From the NCBI GenBank assembly GCA_900314595.1, contig OMVW01000023.1:1-48957 (forward strand): a stretch of DNA of 48,957 nt, written 5' to 3'. The notes below the pieces were generated by a model. That model searched no databases, was not told the origin of the DNA, and was given only the letters and a program-made list of their open reading frames with translations. Origin of the DNA: an uncultured Dialister sp. Its GTDB lineage: Bacteria > Bacillota > Negativicutes > Veillonellales > Dialisteraceae. The position numbers and the translations under genes were made by a program. This document shows positions 7,497 to 15,956 of the stretch, piece by piece (the first letter of the stretch is position 1; the number at the start of each line of letters is the position of its first letter).

Positions 7497-8864
7497 ATGG
7501 TAAAAACCTATGTCATCGACACAAACGTACTGATTCAGGCGCCGGATGCCCTCTTCTGCTTCGATGAGCATGAAAGGCTTCTGCCCCTGGTGGTATTGGA
7601 GGAGCTGGACGGCCTGAAGAAGGCAGACGGCGAGCGGGGCGCCAATGCCAGGAAAGTCATCCGGACTCTGGAAAATCTCCGGCTTTCCGGGGATATCCTC
7701 TCCGGGGTACCGCTGCCCGGTGGCGGCTCGGTACGGATTGAAACGAATTGTGTCCATGAACCTCTTCCTGAAAGTCTTCCGGAGGACAAGGCGGATAACC
7801 GGATCCTCAAAGTCTGCATCCATGCGCAGAAGGAAGGAAAAGACGTCATCCTGGTCACAAAGGACCTGGTGCTCCGGCTGAAATCGGAAATGCTGGGCAT
7901 CCCGGCGGAAGATTTCTCCAATGAACAGGTTTCCAGCGATTCCGGAAATTACCTGGGCCGCACCACCTGCTACATCAGGGCCGATGTTTCCTCCGCTTTC
8001 CAGACCCAGGGCGTGTCATTAGATAATGTATACATAACGGATGAGGAAGGAAATATCCTTCCCCCCGATCTCACGGAAAATGAATTTGTCACTTTAAGAA
8101 ACGACCTCAATCCCCAGGCCACCCAGCTGGGGCGGGTGGAAAAAGGACGCATCGTGCCCCTCACCTTCGCCGCCGCTTCTCCCTATGGCGTGAAGCCTCA
8201 CAATGTGGGACAGGTCTTCATCCAGGAAGCCCTCATGATGAGCGCCCAGAGAGCACCTCTCGTCATCGTGAAAGGTCCGGCAGGGACGGCCAAGACCTTC
8301 TACTCCCTGGCCGTGGGCCTTGAGAAAGTGGTCAATAACATGCGGGGCGAATACAGGAAAATGCTCATCTGCCGGCCCAACGTGCAGTTTGATAAAGATA
8401 TCGGCTTCCTCCCGGGGACGGAAGAGGAAAAAATTTCTCCCCTCATGCGGCCCATCATGGATAACCTGGAACAGCTCATGGACAGCGGAGAAGACAATTA
8501 CCGGGATGAAATGATGCTGCAGGATACGATTCAGGAAATATTCGAACAGCACTACATCGAAATGGAAGCCATGAACTACCTCCGCGGCCGTTCCCTCGTC
8601 AATACCTACCTCATCATCGACGAAGCCCAGAATATGACACCGAACCAGGTACAGGGCATCATCACCCGTGCAGGACGGGGCACGAAGATCATCCTCCTGG
8701 GCGACCCCAGGCAGATCGATAATGCCTTCCTCGACGAAAGGACAAACGGCCTCTCCTACGCGGCAGAAAAAATGAAGGGCTCTCCCCTCTGCTGGCAGAT
8801 CACCCTCCTCAACTCCGAATGTGAAAGGTCCGCTCTGGCCCTCGATGCGATTGAACGGTTCTAG
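7497..8864 (+). CDS. PIN-PhoH fusion: RNase/helicase-like ATPase
   Basis: A 455-residue protein with an N-terminal PIN domain (TYVIDTNVLI with Asp8, then LEELDGLKK) and a C-terminal PhoH ATPase. Walker A GPAGTAKT is near residues 259-266 and Walker B LIIDEAQNM near 375. The architecture is that of YlaK/PhoH2 proteins, for which PIN RNase coupled to RNA helicase activity has been reported in mycobacteria. Full length for the family. The start at 7497 gives MVKTYVIDTNVLI; the ATG at 7485 is in frame but abuts GAGG with no spacing. A GGCGCC hairpin with a T run follows at 8946-8976. Confidence 0.93.
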   Translation: MVKTYVIDTNVLIQAPDALFCFDEHERLLPLVVLEELDGLKKADGERGANARKVIRTLENLRLSGDILSGVPLPGGGSVRIETNCVHEPLPESLPEDKADNRILKVCIHAQKEGKDVILVTKDLVLRLKSEMLGIPAEDFSNEQVSSDSGNYLGRTTCYIRADVSSAFQTQGVSLDNVYITDEEGNILPPDLTENEFVTLRNDLNPQATQLGRVEKGRIVPLTFAAASPYGVKPHNVGQVFIQEALMMSAQRAPLVIVKGPAGTAKTFYSLAVGLEKVVNNMRGEYRKMLICRPNVQFDKDIGFLPGTEEEKISPLMRPIMDNLEQLMDSGEDNYRDEMMLQDTIQEIFEQHYIEMEAMNYLRGRSLVNTYLIIDEAQNMTPNQVQGIITRAGRGTKIILLGDPRQIDNAFLDERTNGLSYAAEKMKGSPLCWQITLLNSECERSALALDAIERF

Positions 8865-8874
8865 TGAGTCATCA

Positions 8875-8976
8875 TCTATATAAGCGATTCGTTTCACTTG
8901 TGCGGATCGTTCTTCGTTGTTCGTGATTCGTTCTTCGTTAAGGTGGCGCCTTTGAAATATGGAAGGCGCCATTTTT
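8875..8976 (+). repeat. Minirepeat-hairpin module M1, also the terminator of the PIN-PhoH gene
   Basis: Just past the PIN-PhoH stop come short TTCGT-based tandem units (8899-8940), then AAGGTGGCGCC, a 14-base loop, AAGGCGCC and TTTTTAT. The hairpin and T run make a good plus-strand terminator. The order tail, GGTG box, GC hairpin is shared with modules at 9040, 11195, 18560, 18733, 21969, 22107 and 31850. Confidence 0.65.
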
Positions 8977-9039
8977 ATGTGGGAAATATGGGTTGCAGCT
9001 GCTTTTGAAAAGGAAAAGTGTTTATCAACAGCCTTTGTG

Positions 9040-9125
9040 TCGGGAGAATCGGGAATCCCGGGGCTATCGGGAAACCCGGGGTGGTGGCGCCCTTTGGGCG
9101 CAGAATATATAGGCCTTCGGCATAA
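9040..9125 (+). repeat. Minirepeat-hairpin module M2
   Basis: Units built on ATCGGGAATCCCGGGG and ATCGGGAAACCCGGGG precede GGTGGCGCCCTTTGGGCGC and then AGAATATATAGG. It has the same layout as M1 and lies immediately after it, but with a different minirepeat. A 76-codon frame through it is not supported as a gene. Confidence 0.6.
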
Positions 9126-9202
9126 ATATTCCCGATTTTTAAATAAAGAGAACCTGCCCCCGCCCGGTCTGCATCTTCTTATTCGATGATTTTCCTGTTT
9201 GA

Positions 9203-9262
9203 AATTTATAAAATCAATTTTATAAATTCTGCTATATTTATTATTTTATAAAATTCATTTAA
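9203..9262. repeat. AT-rich inverted repeats upstream of the first DUF4143 ATPase
   Basis: TTTATAAAATCAATTTTATAAA and TTTATAAAATTCATTTAACGAATT lie before the ATPase promoter (TATACT near 9278). A similar pair lies after the gene at 10510-10577. They may be operators or remnants of the element that brought the gene. Confidence 0.45.
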
Positions 9263-9311
9263 CGAATTTTCTTATTATGGTATACTATATCTGAAAAGGA
9301 TGGTGAGAACT

Positions 9312-10508
9312 ATGATTGAACGCAGACAGTATATCGAAACTTTGAAGCGATTGAAGGACAAGAATGTGATCAAAGTGATCACGGGGATTCGTCGCTGCGG
9401 GAAGTCTACGCTGCTCCTCCTTTTTGAGGAGTATCTCCGGGAGACGGGGACTTCGCCGGACCGGATCATTGCGGTGAATCTGGAGTCCGGGGATTTCCGA
9501 CATCTCCTCACCGCGGATGCCCTCTATGAATACATCGAAAGCCGGATGGGAAAGGACCAGCCTTACTATGTATTTCTTGATGAAATCCAAAACGTCCCTG
9601 ATTTCCAGCGAGTGGTGGACTGGCTCTATGCAAAGCCGAATGTGGATCTGTACATCACCGGATCCAATGCTTTCCTCCTTTCCGGCGAGCTAGCCACTCT
9701 GATTTCCGGCAGGTACATCGAGGTTCGGATGCTTCCCCTGTCCTTTGCTGAATATTGCTCCGCCTTTCCTGAAGAGCACAATACGCCGAAGCTTTATGCC
9801 CGCTATCTCCTGAACAGTTCCTTCCCCGGTGCTTTGGAATTCACGGATTCCAAAGATATCCGGGCTTATCTGGAAGGCATTTACAATACGATTCTCGTCA
9901 AGGACGTGGCTCTCCGTAAAAGGGTATCCGATATTTCCCAGCTGCAGAGCCTCATCGAATTCATGTATGACAATATAGGAAATATTGCTTCCTCCACGAA
10001 AATCGTCAATACCCTGACTTCCATGGGCCGGAAAATTTCCGTCCCCACCGTGGAATCCTATATTTCCGCCCTCACCAGCAGCTTTATTCTTTACCGGGCT
10101 GACCGATATGACGTAAAGGGAAAAGAGCGGTTGAAGAACAGCGCGAAATACTATGCCGCTGATATCGGTCTCCGGTATTTCCTCCTCGGTTCAAAGCAGA
10201 GTGACAGCGGACATATTCTGGAGAATATCGTCTATCTCGAGCTGCTCCGCCGGGGCTATGAAGTCTATGTGGGCCGGGTGGGACAGTCAGAAGTCGATTT
10301 CATCGTCCTCCGTGATGGCCTCACGACGTACATCCAGGTCTCCCAGTCCATTCTGGATACTCGCACCAGGGACCGTGAACTGGCGCCGCTCCTTGCCATC
10401 CATGACCATAATCCCAAAATCATCCTTTCCATGGATTACCTCCCCATGGCATCCTACAACGGCATCCGTCAGGTCAATGTATACGACTGGCTGCTAGAAG
10501 AAAAATGA
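9312..10508 (+). CDS. AAA_14/DUF4143 ATPase with C-terminal nuclease-like domain
   Basis: A 398-residue protein of the AAA_14-DUF4143 family. Walker A is GIRRCGKST (about residues 26-34), Walker B YVFLDEIQNV near residue 88, and TGSNAFLLSGE the sensor segment. The middle resembles a winged helix. The C-terminal region (GYEVYVGRVGQSEVDFIVL, then YIQVSQS) has the outline of a PD-(D/E)XK fold with Asp but Gln in place of the usual Glu, so catalysis may be lost. The function of the family is unknown; it is common in gut anaerobes. The start at 9312 is favoured by GGTGAG spacing over the ATG at 9300. AT-rich repeats flank the gene on both sides, which hints at transfer. Confidence 0.88.
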   Translation: MIERRQYIETLKRLKDKNVIKVITGIRRCGKSTLLLLFEEYLRETGTSPDRIIAVNLESGDFRHLLTADALYEYIESRMGKDQPYYVFLDEIQNVPDFQRVVDWLYAKPNVDLYITGSNAFLLSGELATLISGRYIEVRMLPLSFAEYCSAFPEEHNTPKLYARYLLNSSFPGALEFTDSKDIRAYLEGIYNTILVKDVALRKRVSDISQLQSLIEFMYDNIGNIASSTKIVNTLTSMGRKISVPTVESYISALTSSFILYRADRYDVKGKERLKNSAKYYAADIGLRYFLLGSKQSDSGHILENIVYLELLRRGYEVYVGRVGQSEVDFIVLRDGLTTYIQVSQSILDTRTRDRELAPLLAIHDHNPKIILSMDYLPMASYNGIRQVNVYDWLLEEK

Positions 10509-10509
10509 T

Positions 10510-10577
10510 TTGTAAAATTCATTTTATAAAATCTTGGAAATAAGGAAATTCGTAAAATCTATTTAACAAATTTCCAC
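10510..10577. repeat. AT-rich repeat downstream of the first DUF4143 ATPase
   Basis: TTGTAAAATTCATTTTATAAAATC and AAATTCGTAAAATC with ATTTAACAAATT echo the sequence at 9203-9262. Together the two bracket exactly one gene. Confidence 0.45.
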
Positions 10578-10622
10578 GATAAAAAGACTGTGAATCATTT
10601 TCATGATTCCACAGTCTTTTAA
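10578..10622. terminator. Bidirectional terminator
   Basis: AAAGACTGTGGAATCAT on the minus strand pairs with ATGATTCACAGTCTTT, with T runs outside both arms. It separates the convergent ATPase and hicB-like genes. Confidence 0.8.
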
Positions 10623-10649
10623 ATTTGTATGACATACTAACGACTATGA

Positions 10650-11075
10650 CTACATCCGCAGTTCTTCTTTCAGTGCTTTTTGGAGAACTTTGGAAAAATT
10701 GATATGTTGGGCTTTGGCTGCTTCGTCCAGCCATACGGGAATGGTCAGGGTCTTTTTCACCGATTTCTCAAAGTGATCCCGGGCATAGGATTTCACATCT
10801 ACCGTGACCATATTCACAAATCCTTTATCATCATCGTCACAGTCAATCTCCTGCAGTACTTTCTTCGGATCGATAGAGCTCATGACGGAAGCTTTCGGAA
10901 AGGACTCATGATTTTCCAGAGATGTATAGAGGTACCCGGCGAGACAGTCTACTGCCATGGCAAAAGCATCTTCCAGATTCTCTCCCTGGGTGGCCGTATA
11001 GTCCAGGTCCGGAAAAATCACGGTATAGGAACCATCTTTATTTTCATAGAAACATGCGGGGTAAATGGAAATCAT
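10650..11075 (-). CDS. Orphan HicB-family antitoxin-like protein
   Basis: A 141-residue HicB-like protein. The N-terminal part (YPACFYENKDGSYTVIFPDL, then TQGENLEDAFAMAVDCL) is the typical HicB partial RNase H fold. The C-terminal part (TIPVWLDEAAKAQHINFSKVLQKAL) is a predicted DNA-binding helix pair of the ribbon-helix-helix type. HicB normally neutralises an adjacent HicA mRNA interferase and represses its operon. No HicA-like frame with a GSHH motif is visible on either side, so this is an orphan. The start at 11075 has better spacing to GAAGGG than the ATG at 11081. Confidence 0.8.
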   Translation of the reverse strand: MISIYPACFYENKDGSYTVIFPDLDYTATQGENLEDAFAMAVDCLAGYLYTSLENHESFPKASVMSSIDPKKVLQEIDCDDDDKGFVNMVTVDVKSYARDHFEKSVKKTLTIPVWLDEAAKAQHINFSKVLQKALKEELRM

Positions 11076-11194
11076 ACCCATCCCTTCTTTTCCTGAAATA
11101 CATTCTCTCCAGAATTCGATATGTGGAGTTTTAATGTCTCATCTTTTGGATTTACCGAGAAATACAAGATGCCGAGCGGAGCAATTCAACATAT

Positions 11195-11290
11195 AAAACT
11201 CTGCGCCGCCTTTTTCTGTCGCGGCGCACCGCCCCCAATTCCTGATCCCCAATTCCTAATCCCTTTTCAACGAAAGGATCTGTCCTGAAT
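11195..11290 (-). repeat. Minirepeat-hairpin module M3 past the MFS gene
   Basis: Read on the minus strand from the MFS stop: GGGATTAGGAATTGGGGATC and AGGAATTGGGGGC units, then GGTGCGCCGC, an 11-base loop, GCGGCGCA and AGAGTTTTATAT. The hairpin has a perfect 8-bp stem and probably terminates the MFS transcript. The rest of 11082-11307 shows no gene. Confidence 0.65.
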
Positions 11291-11307
11291 GGGGAAAAGT
11301 ATTCCGG

Positions 11308-12462
11308 CTATTCTTCTTTTTTCTTCTCTTTCAGCAGAAATGTGACGAAGAGCGCCAGGAGCGCTATGGGGATGAGGGTGGCCAGGCCTACCTGGAGGCC
11401 GTAGATATCGCCTATTTTACCGACCATGGGGGCCATGGCTCCACCGATGGTGATGCCTATTCCCAGGGTGATGCCGGAGGAGAAGCCCACGTTTTTCGCC
11501 AGGTACGTCTGTCCCAGGACGATGGTGGGTCCGTACATGGCAAATACGCCGAAGGCTACGGGCAGCATCAGGATATAGGAAAGGATGGGTGTGCCGCTCA
11601 GGATGAAAAGGATGAGTCCTGGAATGAGGATCATCAGGCTGTAGCGGATCATATGGACGTAGCCTACCCGGTCGGAGAGGGCACCACCGCAGTAGGTGAG
11701 GCAGGCTCCTATGGCAAAGAAGAAGGAAAGGGCCATATTTCCTTCTCCTGCGGTTTTACCAAGCTGGGAAATCCAGAAAAGTGGAATGAAGGTATTCAGG
11801 CAGGCAAAGGAAACGGAGCGGGCAAGGATGAGGAAGAAGAGTTTCCCGAAGGATTTCCAGTCGTTTTCCGCTCCTTCTTTTGTTTCTTTTTTCTTTCCTT
11901 CCGCCTCTTCCGAGCGGGAAAGGATGAAGCACCAGGTATAGAGGAGTGTGGCGATGACGCCCAGGATGGCGTAGAGCCACAGGCACTGGCGGCCCAGGGT
12001 ATAAGCGAGAGAGGCAATCATGGGTCCCACGGCAAAGCCCAGGTTCCCGCCCACCGCGAAGAAGCCCATGGCCCGCCCTTTGGCTGGTCCGGTCATGCGG
12101 TTCACGAGGAGCGCCCCTTCCGGATGGAAGATGGCGGAACCGATGCCGGAGAAGAGAGCCAGGAGCAGCACCGCTTCATAGGAAGAGGCGGTGGTCCCCA
12201 TAAGGCTGATGGAAATAGTCACCATCAGTACGCCAAGGGGCGCCAGGAAGGGCAGCTTCACCTTGTCTGCCAGATAGCCGAAGACCGGCTGCACCACTGA
12301 GGCACACATGGTATTAGCCAGCATGACGGTTGCCGCTTCGTAGTAGGAAAGGCCCAGCATATTGATAAAGAGCGGCAGCAGTGCCGCAATGGACCCCTGC
12401 CCCGTATCATTGATGCAATGGCAGAGAGATGGAATAAAAGGTCGGATTTTATCTCGGATCAT
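11308..12462 (-). CDS. MFS transporter, fosmidomycin-resistance (Fsr)-like
   Basis: A 384-residue, 12-segment major facilitator. The start region MIRDKIRPFIPSLCHCINDT and GSIAALLPLF is typical of Fsr-type pumps. Segment 2-3 loop GYLADKVK and GSAIFHPEGALLVNRM are further marks. A charged Lys/Glu loop (EEAEGKKKETKEG) divides the two halves. The protein would export a small molecule across the inner membrane by proton antiport; the substrate is not known. The start at 12462 has GGAGG 5 bases upstream; the longer frame to 12543 lacks one. A deleted duplicate of this gene lies directly upstream. Confidence 0.88.
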   Translation of the reverse strand: MIRDKIRPFIPSLCHCINDTGQGSIAALLPLFINMLGLSYYEAATVMLANTMCASVVQPVFGYLADKVKLPFLAPLGVLMVTISISLMGTTASSYEAVLLLALFSGIGSAIFHPEGALLVNRMTGPAKGRAMGFFAVGGNLGFAVGPMIASLAYTLGRQCLWLYAILGVIATLLYTWCFILSRSEEAEGKKKETKEGAENDWKSFGKLFFLILARSVSFACLNTFIPLFWISQLGKTAGEGNMALSFFFAIGACLTYCGGALSDRVGYVHMIRYSLMILIPGLILFILSGTPILSYILMLPVAFGVFAMYGPTIVLGQTYLAKNVGFSSGITLGIGITIGGAMAPMVGKIGDIYGLQVGLATLIPIALLALFVTFLLKEKKKEE

Positions 12463-12561
12463 AAGAACCTCCGCAGGCCATACGCCATACCGTCTTTCCG
12501 GAAAATACATAGAATCTGATTTACAGGGAAAAAGCGCCCGCACCTCTTCAGAAGGGCCGCT

Positions 12562-12796
12562 TTACCCTTTTTCCCGCTCCCTGAGAAGAAATGTGACCCA
12601 AAAGGCCAGCACGGAAACGGGGCTGAACCACGGAAGAACATAGAGAAGCCATCAGCATGACCGTAGCCGCCTGATAGTAAGACAGGTCCAGCAGGCTGAT
12701 GAAAAGAGGCAGAAGTGCGGCAATGGACCCCTGCCCCGTATCATTGATCAGATGGCACAGCGCAGGAACAAAAAGCCGGATTTTTTCGTGAATCAT
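12562..12796 (-). pseudogene. Internally deleted tandem duplicate of the MFS gene
   Basis: The first 57 codons (MIHEKIRLFVPALCHLINDT, GSIAALLPLFISLLDLSYYQ, ASLCSSVVQP) closely match the N-terminus of the intact MFS at 11308-12462. The reading then shifts frame to VLAFWVTFLLREREKG and stop, which matches the C-terminal end LLALFVTFLLKEKKKEE of the same protein. About 1 kb is missing between. Its own GGAGG and promoter remain. Confidence 0.85.
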
Positions 12797-12821
12797 GAAA
12801 GCCTCCGAAATTTGAGATGAT

Positions 12822-12830
12822 TCTTATTAT
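12822..12830 (-). promoter_or_regulatory. Extended -10 promoter for the MFS duplicate
   Basis: TGATATAAT on the minus strand lies 26 bases before the ATG of the MFS remnant. It may also drive the intact MFS gene downstream. No clear -35 is visible. Confidence 0.5.
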
Positions 12831-12955
12831 ATCACCAATTCAAAAGCCGGAAATTTACCCATATTGATAAAATATAACATTTATCACGGTTTTGACAGTT
12901 TTACTGAACATATTGAACGATATAATTTTATATTTCTGCATTATTTTTTCCGTAT

Positions 12956-13192
12956 TTAGATGAAATAAAAGGCGGAGCCCTCTGCCCCGCCTTTCCAATC
13001 ATTCTTTTCCGGTCCGAAAAGTCTTTCCATGCCCTGCCGGGTTACCAGCCAGGTACCGCCGGACTTGTTGCATTCATTTTCCATAAACCTCGGTGGATAC
13101 CCTTTTTGCCCTGAGCAGGCAAGTTTGACCGTCTGGGCAGTCACTTTCCAGCGCTGTGCCGCTTCCGTAGTCGTCATCACATCATTAATCAT
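12956..13192 (-). CDS. Small helix-turn-helix protein
   Basis: A 78-residue protein starting MINDVMTTTEAAQRWKVTAQ and continuing TVKLACSGQKGYPP, TWLVTRQGMERLFG. This is the layout of short MerR/excisionase-like helix-turn-helix proteins that recognise DNA and gate other factors. CTGGAGG is 8 bases upstream of the ATG. The last codons (KGGAEGSAFYFI) are encoded by a rho-independent terminator hairpin at 12967-12996 (AAAGGCGG/CCGCCTTT then TATTT), so the natural C-terminus may have been shorter. It lies just downstream of the second DUF4143 ATPase gene on the same strand; a functional link is unproven. Confidence 0.7.
   Translation of the reverse strand: MINDVMTTTEAAQRWKVTAQTVKLACSGQKGYPPRFMENECNKSGGTWLVTRQGMERLFGPEKNDWKGGAEGSAFYFI
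12962..12996 (-). terminator. Terminator overlapping the 3' end of the HTH gene
   Basis: AAAGGCGG and CCGCCTTT form an 8-bp stem over an 11-base loop, followed by TATTT on the minus strand. It lies inside the last codons of the small HTH gene. Confidence 0.75.
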
Positions 13193-13227
13193 TCAGATAA
13201 CCTCCAGGATACAAAAATATTTTCCAA

Positions 13228-14580
13228 TTAAACTGCTTTTATTTCATCTTTCTCTTTCAGGAATTTCTTCAGCAGGAAGGTGAGGAAGTATGGGAAAGTG
13301 TAGAACTTCCCGTTGAAACCGATATTTTTATTCCCCAATTTGATGCCGTAGTGGATGTCTTCATAGGTATCTTTGGTGATCAGGCGATTCAGGGATGGGG
13401 TGGCTCCGTCCTGTGCCTTGATTTCCACAGGCACCAGGGAGTCACGGTCGCGAATCATGAAGTCCATTTCTACTGTGGATTTCGGATTCCGGTAGAAAAA
13501 AAGAGGAAATCCTGCTTTGGTCAGCATGTCGGCCGCCGCATTTTCATAGAGGGCACCTTTATAGATGTTAAAGTTCTTATTGAAACGGAGGTCTTCCTGT
13601 ACTTCCTCATCAAGCGATGCCACGAGAAGGCCCGGGTCGCCGAAGTAAAGCTTGAAATCTTTGGGATTGTAATTTCCTTTGAGCGGCAGCTCCGGCAGGT
13701 CCAGGTTATAGCAGATATTGACGATGCCTGCGTTGGAGAGCCACTCCACCACCCCCACATAGTCCCGGTTCCTGGCATTTCTGGCCACTTTGGAAATCTG
13801 GAATTTCTTGTTTGACTGTCCAAGAAATACAGGAATGGCCCGATAAACATTGAGTATTCTGGCCTTATCCAGACCGCCCGCGTATTTCGTAATATCTTCC
13901 TCGTAGTCCTGAAGGATCTGCTGCTGCATGGCAAGGATACCGGAATAGTTACCCTGTTCCATGAAGCGGGCAGCAATGGCCGGCATACCGCCTGCTACCA
14001 GGTATTCCAGAAAGATATCATGAAATACTTTCATCCATGTCTCCGGAAGAGGGGTAAGATTTTTCATATGATTGTAAATGACATCAATCTGTGCCTTCCC
14101 ATAGCCATGGGCCCAGAGAAATTCTTCAAAATCAAGGGAATGCATGACTACGTCCTGCTTGTAACCCACACTGTTTGATTCGATTTCCCCATAATTGATG
14201 CCCATGAGGGAACCGGAGCAGATGACATCATAGCGCCCATCTATTTTGAAGGCTTTCAGGCTGGTGGCCCCGTTGATGCATGCCTGGATTTCATCAAAGA
14301 AAATGAGGGTCTTATGGGGAATGAGACGAATTTCCGGATGGATGAAGGTCATATTTTTCAGAATTTGTTCCACTTCATAGCCATCATCAAAAATAGTCCT
14401 GTATTCTTTCTGCAGGATGAAATTGATTTCTATATAGGATTCATACTGAGTCTGTCCGAAATGGCGGATGGCATCGGTCTTTCCAATCTGCCGGGCTCCT
14501 TTCACAATGAGGGGCAGGTGGTACGGATCCTCTTTCCAGCGAATCAGTTCTTTATCCATTTTTCGTTTCAGTCGTTCCAT
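13228..14580 (-). CDS. AAA_14/DUF4143 ATPase with C-terminal nuclease-like domain (second)
   Basis: A 450-residue ATPase. Walker A is KGARQIGKTDA (about residues 27-37), Walker B LIFFDEIQA near residue 92, and the sensor segment ICSGSLMG. The C-terminal region carries ALYENAAADML, FFYRNPKS, EMDFMI and VPVEIKAQDG, an intact PD-(D/E)XK pattern (Asp, then Glu-X-Lys). The family's role is unknown. GGGAGGAC precedes the ATG at 14580, and the longer frame to 14595 has no ribosome site. A small HTH gene follows 35 bases downstream on the same strand. It is only distantly like the ATPase at 9312 but has the same domain plan. Confidence 0.88.
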   Translation of the reverse strand: MERLKRKMDKELIRWKEDPYHLPLIVKGARQIGKTDAIRHFGQTQYESYIEINFILQKEYRTIFDDGYEVEQILKNMTFIHPEIRLIPHKTLIFFDEIQACINGATSLKAFKIDGRYDVICSGSLMGINYGEIESNSVGYKQDVVMHSLDFEEFLWAHGYGKAQIDVIYNHMKNLTPLPETWMKVFHDIFLEYLVAGGMPAIAARFMEQGNYSGILAMQQQILQDYEEDITKYAGGLDKARILNVYRAIPVFLGQSNKKFQISKVARNARNRDYVGVVEWLSNAGIVNICYNLDLPELPLKGNYNPKDFKLYFGDPGLLVASLDEEVQEDLRFNKNFNIYKGALYENAAADMLTKAGFPLFFYRNPKSTVEMDFMIRDRDSLVPVEIKAQDGATPSLNRLITKDTYEDIHYGIKLGNKNIGFNGKFYTFPYFLTFLLKKFLKEKDEIKAV

Positions 14581-14728
14581 AATGTCCTCCCACATTTTTC
14601 TGATACTTTTATATGTATTCTATCACAAAATTCCATATGTTTTCACAGTTTATTTACACATTTTCCATATTTCCTGTTTTCCCCTCCACGATTTATAATA
14701 GTTATAGTCTGAATGAAGGAGGTTCATC

Positions 14729-15740
14729 ATGGTTCGCAAGGTCATGAAAGTGCTGCCGGCTCTTTTAGCCGCAGCTATCATGTGTTCTCCGGCATTGGCT
14801 CCGGTTGAGGCAGCCGATGCCGGAGGTCTCGCGGGAATCGCGATTCTCCCGGGCATGATGAATGACAGGAACAATCATTATTACAAATATGAAAATCCGG
14901 CAGGCGCCATGGAGAAGAAATATACGCCCCCTGGACCGGAGAAAGTCTCCAGGGCTTCTTACAAGGCGGAAGGGACGGCATGGAAGAAATATGAGGTCTG
15001 GTACCCGAAGTCTTTGAAGGAAGGAAATAAAACCTGCCCCATGGTCATCATGGCCAATGGGACCGGCACGAAGGCTTCCGCTTACGGAGAAGTTTTCAAT
15101 CATCTGGCCACCTGGGGATTCATCGCAGTGGGCAATGAGGATGACAATTCCCGCACCGGCGCATCGTCTTCCCACGCTTGATTATATACTGAAGCTGAAT
15201 GAGGATCCGGGGAGTATTTTTTATCATAATATCGATACGGACCATATCGGTATCGCCGGCCATTCTCAGGGAGGCCCGGGCGCTTATAATGCGGTGACAA
15301 AGCAGGAAAACGGATATTATTACAAAGCCATTTTCACGGCCAGCGCCACTTCTTCCTTCTGGGGACGGGCGGACAAGCTGGGAACCGAATGGTCTTATGA
15401 CCTTTCCAATCTTTCCATTCCCACCCTCATGGTGGCAGGTACGAGAGCCTGGGATGCGGGCTCTACTGCCGACAAGACGGCCGAATCCGGCCAGAGCATC
15501 GCTCCTCTATGGTCGCTGACGGAAAATTTCGAAGCCATCCCCGATTCCACGCCGAAAGTGATGGCCAGGGAAAAGGATAAAGACCATGGCGATATGCTGC
15601 GCTATGCAGACGGTTACATGACCGCCTGGTTCATGTACTGGCTCAAAGGGGACGAAGAAGCAGGAAAGGCTTTCTTTGGTGAGGAGCCTGAAATTTCCAG
15701 AAATAAAAACTGGCAGAATGTGCGGATCGGAGGAAGGTAA
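14729..15740 (+). pseudogene. Secreted alpha/beta hydrolase split by a frameshift
   Basis: The first part (14729-15181) has a signal peptide (MVRKVMKVLPALLAAAIMCS to about residue 29, then VEAADAGG) and the N-terminal hydrolase strands (YEVWYPKSL, CPMVIMANGTG, FIAVGNEDDN). It ends at TGA shortly after RTGASSSHA. The other frame continues in register from LPTLDYILKLNEDPGS through GIAGHSQGGPG, the nucleophile elbow with Ser, PTLMVAGTRAWDAG and a late KDHGDML His, to 15740. Overall it resembles dienelactone-hydrolase or PAF-acetylhydrolase-like esterases. A single-base indel at about 15160-15180 explains the break; it could be a real mutation, phase variation at no obvious repeat, or a sequencing error. 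GAAGGAGG precedes the ATG. Confidence 0.85.
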
Positions 15741-15771
15741 ATCCATTTCTATCCGTACATTCTGCCACGCC

Positions 15772-15799
15772 AAAAGGCCCGGCTTTCGCCGGGCCTTTT
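15772..15799. terminator. Bidirectional terminator
   Basis: AAAAGGCCCGGC and GCCGGGCCTTTT form a perfect 12-bp inverted repeat around TTTC. It serves the hydrolase on the plus strand and the candidate RNA copy C on the minus strand. Confidence 0.85.
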
Positions 15800-15956
15800 C
15801 CCATGCAGGAAAACAAGGAAAAACTGCATGGTTTCGATATTTCAATCATTCTTAATCGGGATCCCGTTATGCGGAAAGGATTCATTCCTCCTGCCTTTCC
15901 CGGGGAATTGCGCTTTAGCAGGACCTGCGGAATTTTTCCTTTCTGCCTATATAGTA
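15772..15956 (-). ncRNA. Candidate structured RNA, family X copy C
   Basis: Minus strand: core TACTATATAGGCAGA (15956-15942), stem P1 ATTCC (15933-15929) with GGAAT (15888-15884), inner stem P2 CCTGC/GCAGG, then the palindrome CGGGATCCCG (15857-15866). A further stem CCATGCAG/CTGCATGG follows, then the terminator at 15772-15799. Its core overlaps the end of a truncated flavoprotein gene and supplies its TAG stop. The order of elements matches copies A, D and E. Confidence 0.55.

Noticed and set aside
10578..11300. hicA next to the HicB gene
   Set aside because: No short frame with a HicA-like GSHH segment on either strand.
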